Made by a program: the position numbers and the translations under genes. From Synergistales bacterium (GTDB taxonomy: Bacteria > Synergistota > Synergistia > Synergistales > Synergistaceae), in assembly GCA_026002695.1 (NCBI GenBank), contig BOCB01000029.1:1-19391 (forward strand): a DNA stretch of 19,391 nt, read 5' to 3'. The notes below the pieces were generated by a model. That model ran no database searches and was not told the DNA's origin. It saw only the letters and a program-made list of their open reading frames with translations. Below, one piece after another: positions 16,673-19,391 of this stretch. Each line of letters begins with the position of its first letter. The stretch's first letter is position 1.

Positions 16673-17127
16673 CTTGCCCACCCTTCCCATTTTACGACAG
16701 TAACTTCGTAGTCTTTTATGTTGTACCGCTTGAAGTCAGTGCAGCCTTGTTCCGCGTAGGTCAGCGTTTCTCCGTCGAGTGCCCCGCACCATCTGACGAT
16801 TAACCTGTTTCGGCGAGACAAATCTACAAACAGATGGATAACATCAAGCTCGTATCGCGGGTCAAAAAGCATTTCGTAATCAGTCAGATAAACAGGCTCC
16901 GTTTTCGGAAGCAATGCGTGTATTTTCTCCATAAGCGCTGCGAGCATTTCACGCACTTGCAAGCCAACGAGCGACCGCGCGAGCGGAAGGTTCAAGCTGA
17001 CAGTCCGCAAACCCGCCTCCATAACGGCCTTGTTAAAATCAGGCATATCCGAACAAAGCAACACAGGCGGCGATAATTGCGGCAGTTCCTTTGCCGCTAA
17101 CGTCCGGCTGCTCAGGGTTTTACCCAT
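16669..17127 (-). CDS. brxF: BREX type 3 protein BrxF-like, first gene of the operon
   Basis: The 152-residue protein matches BrxF in position, size and C-terminal half: PVYLTDYEMLFDPRYELDV, LSRRNRLIVRWCG and LTYAEQG...F.RY. BrxF is a small P-loop NTPase found only in BREX type 3. Where relatives I recall carry Walker A after the first strand, this protein reads VLLCSDMPDFNKA (around residues 22-34), with no G-x-x-x-x-G-K-T. The GKT at residues 2-4 is not preceded by a P-loop, since a stop lies ten codons upstream in frame. The ATG at 17127 has GGAG 9 bases upstream. It overlaps brxC by 4 bases. Either it is a nucleotide-independent variant or my family alignment is off at the N-terminus. Confidence 0.65.
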   Translation of the reverse strand: MGKTLSSRTLAAKELPQLSPPVLLCSDMPDFNKAVMEAGLRTVSLNLPLARSLVGLQVREMLAALMEKIHALLPKTEPVYLTDYEMLFDPRYELDVIHLFVDLSRRNRLIVRWCGALDGETLTYAEQGCTDFKRYNIKDYEVTVVKWEGWAR

Positions 17128-17388
17128 AGACCTATGCTCCTTTGCTTTTGTTTGTCAAACTTACCATTGTAATGGATGATATTTTAAGCGTTTACATATA
17201 TTAACGAAACAATAATACACTATTACAGGCAACAACGCACAATTAAATCATGTAATTTTACGCGATTTACAAATTTTCTATCCCTACCGGTTCTATGAGC
17301 ACGACTCTCACCATATCCCCACTTCGGTAACTCGGTTCCCCTTTATAGGGAGTATGCGGTTTGTAGGAACAGGAAATTTTGAAAAATT
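17128..17388. other. BREX operon leader and promoter region
   Basis: AT-rich upstream region of brxF. On the minus strand there are several near-consensus hexamers (TTGACA at about 17150-17155, TATTAT and TAAAAT further upstream), but no pair with 16-18 base spacing convinces me. The BREX promoter must lie here because no other gene precedes brxF. Confidence 0.3.
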
Positions 17389-17391
17389 ATC

Positions 17392-17420
17392 CTAATGGTG
17401 CAATCCGTTTACCCCATTAG
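17392..17420. repeat. Inverted repeat CTAATGG/CCATTAG
   Basis: Perfect 7-base arms (17392-17398 and 17414-17420) are separated by 15 bases, between the divergent brxF and mobC genes. No T-run follows, so an operator is likelier than a terminator. No regulator gene is visible to assign it to. Confidence 0.35.
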
Positions 17421-17553
17421 AGCAAAAATACCAAAAGCGATACAATGAAGAAAAATCTGCAGTCATAAGAAACGCCTTGTATAGCTTTGCCTTGCGATAA
17501 ACTGTCGTATTGCGTCCGAAATCTGTTCTTCGCGTCTGAAAACCGTCCATAAG

Positions 17554-17564
17554 CCCATAATGGG
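17554..17564. repeat. Palindrome CCCATAATGGG
   Basis: An 11-base inverted repeat with one central base, about 25 bases left of the long palindrome. It could be a protein-binding site of the mobilisation region; the evidence is the symmetry alone. Confidence 0.3.
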
Positions 17565-17581
17565 TGTATCAACTCTCTGGA

Positions 17582-17641
17582 CAAGCAGGCGCTTAGCAGC
17601 CAAAAATGCTATCGCATTTTGCCAGCTAAGTGCAACTTGCC
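17582..17641 (+). other. Candidate origin of transfer (oriT): long imperfect palindrome
   Basis: The left arm GCGCTTAGCAGCCAAAAATGC (17589-17609; see positions for the full arm) pairs with the right arm 17614-17633 at about 18 of 20 positions, with one bulged base and a TATC loop. CAAG/CTTG extends pairing outward. The inner AAAATGC/GCATTTT stem is followed by GCTAAGTGC (17625-17633). In IncQ and pIP501-type origins an inverted repeat is likewise followed by TAAGTGC and the nick site. It lies about 170 bases upstream of mobC and the relaxase start, where oriT usually sits. No cleavage site can be proven from sequence. Confidence 0.5.
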
Positions 17642-17808
17642 TCAATCGGCGGCATTCGGCCTTCTCTCTCGGTTAAAACATATGACACAGGGAAAGGGAG
17701 AAGGAGCAAATTGCCGCGAACCAACCACCCGCAAAAAGCAAATTATCGCAGCGCCCCAAAACTACCCATACAATAGAATCACAAACATACAGATAAGGGG
17801 TGGCGGCG
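17642..17808. other. Leader of the mobC operon
   Basis: No gene is seen. A TACAAT (17769-17774) could be a -10 for mobC, but the matching -35 position (TCGCAG) is poor. AGGGG at 17796-17800 is the likely ribosome binding site for mobC. Confidence 0.3.
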
Positions 17809-18147
17809 ATGTGGAAACGGAAAGCAATTCACGAGCAAAGGACATCAAGAGTAATGGTAAGGTTCACGGCGGAAGAGTATGAATTTATCACGTCAGAGTC
17901 CGCAACTTGCGGCCTGTCCATAGCAGCGTTCATCCGTCTGAGAAGCCTCGGAAAGCACTTTACACCCAAAAGCGGCCTCCGTGTAATTTCTGAGCTTCTG
18001 CGCCTCGGCGGGTTGCTTAAACATATCCACAACGAGAGCAAAGGCGCGTACAGTGCTCTTACATCCAATTGTCTCAAAGAGATAAGCGCGTGTATCAGCA
18101 GAATTAAAACGCCGGCTGACGAAAACGAGGATAAAGAGCGGCAGTGA
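17809..18147 (+). CDS. mobC: MobC-like mobilisation accessory protein
   Basis: The 112-residue basic protein starts with RTSRVMVRFTAEEYEFI, a ribbon-helix-helix beta strand and first helix, followed by SIAAFIRLRSLG, and then a C-terminal helix-rich LLRLGGLLKHIHNE part typical of MobC/TraJ-type relaxosome proteins. These bind oriT and help the relaxase nick it. I use the ATG at 17809, with AGGGG 8 bases upstream; an in-frame GTG at 17800 would sit on that site. The stop overlaps the start of the relaxase fragment (GTGA), so the pair formed an operon. The gene is intact although its relaxase partner is not. Confidence 0.75.
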   Translation: MWKRKAIHEQRTSRVMVRFTAEEYEFITSESATCGLSIAAFIRLRSLGKHFTPKSGLRVISELLRLGGLLKHIHNESKGAYSALTSNCLKEISACISRIKTPADENEDKERQ

Positions 18148-18326
18148 TAGGCAAAATTCCAAGCAAAAGGAGCGACGGCAAGAGCAGTTTTCATGCCCTC
18201 GTTTCCTGCTGCACAGCCAAAGAGAGGGCGGATATTCTTTACATCTGCGCTCAAAATATCCTGTCTCTTGAAAACGTGGCCGCAGAAATGGAAGCACTCG
18301 CTTTTAATAACACAAGGAGCAAAGAG
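18144..18326 (+). pseudogene. Relaxase (mobilisation nuclease), 5' fragment
   Basis: Starting at GTG 18144, which overlaps the mobC stop, the frame reads MIGKIPSKRSDGKSSFHALV and later ILYICAQNILSLENVAAEMEALAFNNTRSKE. This is the N-terminus of the TraI/MobA-type relaxases that begin MIAKIP-x-KRxDGKSSF. After about 61 codons the similarity ends and the frame runs into antisense helicase sequence until a stop at 18462-18464. The downstream histidine triad and most of the catalytic domain are missing. The tyrosine of ILYI is not enough to claim activity. The element therefore cannot mobilise itself, but the oriT could still be used by a relaxase from elsewhere. Confidence 0.75.
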
Positions 18327-18340
18327 GAACTGAGGAGTAA

Positions 18341-18854
18341 TGTAATCTTATCAAAAACCTCTCCGAGCGCCGCATTGTCACCTCTGAATGCCGTAGCTGT
18401 AACTCCGACAAGCAGCTTTGACGTGTCGCCGCCCATAAAACCAAGCTCTGTGACAGTATCCTGATGTAGCTGTCCGCCGTGGCGTGATGCGTCTCGTCAA
18501 CTACGCACAATCTGAATTCTCTCTCTTTCAGTATATCAAGCCGCTTCTGCCTGCAAGCAGTCTGTACTGACGCAACGCATATATCGGTGCAATAACCGGC
18601 AGTATCTTCGGCGTGGAGTATCCCTGCGTCGGCGTTAGGGTTCACCATGCGTATTTTCTGCACGGCCTGCGTCAGAAGCTCTTCCCGGTGAGCAAGTATG
18701 AGATGCGGGCGTTCAACTCTTTGGCGAGCATTCCGAACAATATGCTTTTACCGGCTCCCGTAGGAAGACTTACGAGTTGCCGTGTGCAGCCGCCCTTATA
18801 CTCGCGCAAGATAGCGTTTACGGCCTCTGCCTGATACGGGCGCGGGGTAATCAC
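18341..18854 (-). pseudogene. DEAD/DEAH-box helicase, frameshifted 5' fragment
   Basis: From GTG 18854, with GGAGG 11 bases upstream, the frame reads ITPRPYQAEAVNAILREYKGG and Walker A SLPTGAGKSILFGMLA. One base is missing near 18695, after which ILAHREELLTQAVQKI continues in another frame. DETHHA (the DEAH box) follows. A one-base insertion near 18455 restores the next frame with GFMGGDTSKLLVGVTATAFRGD (motif III TAT). Similarity stops at FDK around 18341, where antisense relaxase sequence begins. The second helicase domain is gone. It resembles SSL2/type III restriction-like helicases. Two frameshifts plus truncation make it a clear pseudogene. Confidence 0.8.
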
Positions 18855-19056
18855 TATGCAACATCCTCCTCTCTGTCGTTAAATTTCATGGTTTGTTAAT
18901 GCGCAAAAAATAAAATTACCCTCAGAGGGCAAAAACATCTACACTTTATAAAATAAGCAAATTGAGTTTGGAATATCGGGTAAGTGGATTACCGAATGCT
19001 GATGGACAACTTGCGGATCAACGAGTTTTAGAAATAGGAGTAAATACGGAGTAAAC
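18855..19056. other. Intergenic region between helicase fragment and tRNA terminator
   Basis: No supportable gene is seen. A small CCCTC-A-GAGGG hairpin lies near 18920-18930, and GGAGTAAA occurs twice in tandem (about 19037-19055). Neither has an assignable function. Confidence 0.3.
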
Positions 19057-19094
19057 GAAAATAAAAAGGCCCGGAGAAAATCCTCCGAAGCCTT
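19057..19094 (-). terminator. Rho-independent terminator of the tRNA-Ala gene
   Basis: On the minus strand AAGGC-tt-CGGAG pairs with CTCCG-g-GCCTT across a short loop, followed by TTTTTATTTT. It begins 9 bases after the tRNA 3' end. Confidence 0.8.
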
Positions 19095-19103
19095 GCTATT
19101 TCT

Positions 19104-19178
19104 TGGTGGAGCTAAGGGGAATTGAACCCCTGACCTCTTCCATGCCAAGGAAGCGCGCTCCCGCTGCGCCATAGCCCC
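19104..19178 (-). tRNA. tRNA-Ala (anticodon GGC)
   Basis: The minus strand starts GGGGCTATGGCGCAGC and ends TAGCTCC-A-CCA. The 7-base acceptor stem pairs fully with one G-T. The anticodon arm CTTCC-TTGGCAT-GGAAG places GGC in the loop, reading GCC alanine codons, and the T arm contains GGTTCAATTCC. The CCA is encoded. The gene has its own promoter and terminator. Its 3' end faces the mobile region, the usual orientation when a tRNA is an integration target. Confidence 0.95.
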
Positions 19179-19223
19179 ACATCATTTATGTCAGCGAACA
19201 CAAGTTAAAAGCTCACTTTGGTA

Positions 19224-19252
19224 ATTATACGCGCGTTTATCGATTGTGTCAA
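19224..19252 (-). promoter_or_regulatory. Consensus sigma-70-type promoter of tRNA-Ala
   Basis: On the minus strand TTGACA (19247-19252) and TATAAT (19224-19229) are separated by exactly 17 bases. Both hexamers are perfect. Transcription would start about 40 bases before the tRNA. Confidence 0.9.
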
Positions 19253-19326
19253 CATAAGCGCATTTTTGAGTTTCCCCAAAATCCAACACTCAACCGCCCT
19301 TAAACCCTTATACTGACGGCATTTGT

Positions 19327-19339
19327 AGCTCATTGAGCT
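19327..19339. repeat. Short palindrome AGCTCATTGAGCT
   Basis: Perfect 6-base arms around a single T, upstream of the tRNA promoter. The function is unknown. The rest of 19253-19391 is AT-rich and holds no visible gene. Confidence 0.3.
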
Positions 19340-19391
19340 TTGAAAATAAGGCAAAAAAACAATGCAAAACCTTCCGGATTTTGATATAATT

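Noticed and set aside
17119..17127. GKT at residues 2-4 of BrxF as a Walker A motif
   Set aside because: No preceding strand and glycine loop can exist, because an in-frame stop lies ten codons upstream.
17463..17645. 60-codon minus-strand frame
   Set aside because: It spans the long palindrome and has no ribosome binding site or family similarity.
18939..19172. 77-codon minus-strand frame over the tRNA
   Set aside because: Its start is a translation of tRNA-Ala itself, and the rest reads through the terminator.
19362..19390. TATAAT at 19385-19390 as a rightward promoter
   Set aside because: The hexamer 17 bases upstream does not resemble TTGACA, and the region runs off the window.
1..19391. 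CRISPR array
   Set aside because: No regularly spaced direct repeats of 25-40 bases were seen; the repeats found are isolated pairs.

Overview
The window is a defence island inside a broken-up conjugative or mobilisable element. Its core is a six-gene BREX type 3 operon on the minus strand, transcribed from about 17.1 kb down to 2.5 kb in the order brxF, brxC, pglX (PglXI type), brxHII, pglZ, brxA. Two foreign cassettes interrupt the operon. Family names come from motif and sequence recognition by eye; no database search was run. The host cannot be named. Overall GC is near 50 percent, and the TraF-type peptidase, topoisomerase III, MobC and relaxase fragment suggest a Gram-negative bacterium with broad-host-range mobile elements. 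The DUF3791/DUF3990 genes are common in gut anaerobes. These are weak hints only.

Left end (1-2.5 kb): the start of an unknown minus-strand gene; a TraF-like conjugative signal peptidase; the divergent 5' third of a topoisomerase III gene; a decayed IS630-family element (769 bp, TA flanks); and the 3' end of a tyrosine recombinase gene. The insertion sequence sits exactly where the topoisomerase and integrase fragments meet. Pieces of its right end and the integrase flank recur just downstream of brxA.

BREX core with cassettes (2.5-17.1 kb): between brxC and pglX lie a 54-codon C-terminal remnant of a DUF3990 toxin, an uncharacterised 79-residue protein, a DUF3791 protein, an AAA/ABC-type ATPase and a small protein with a PD-(D/E)XK-like motif. 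Between pglX and brxHII lies a second ATPase with a DUF3226/TOPRIM partner, resembling split OLD or PARIS systems. The BREX helicase gene is broken: the DEAH domain and the extreme C-terminus survive in different frames, and the second helicase domain is gone. The other five BREX reading frames are open, although BrxF has no canonical Walker A motif. The BREX system is therefore probably impaired, while both nested ATPase pairs look intact and may work alone.

Right end (17.1-19.4 kb): a 680-bp intergenic stretch holds a long imperfect palindrome that looks like an oriT. It is followed by mobC, the first 61 codons of a relaxase and, in the opposite direction, the frameshifted 5' part of a DEAD/DEAH helicase. 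The last two fragments meet at one junction near 18.33 kb. The window ends with a tRNA-Ala(GGC) that has a perfect sigma-70-type promoter and a strong terminator. Its 3' end points toward the mobile region.
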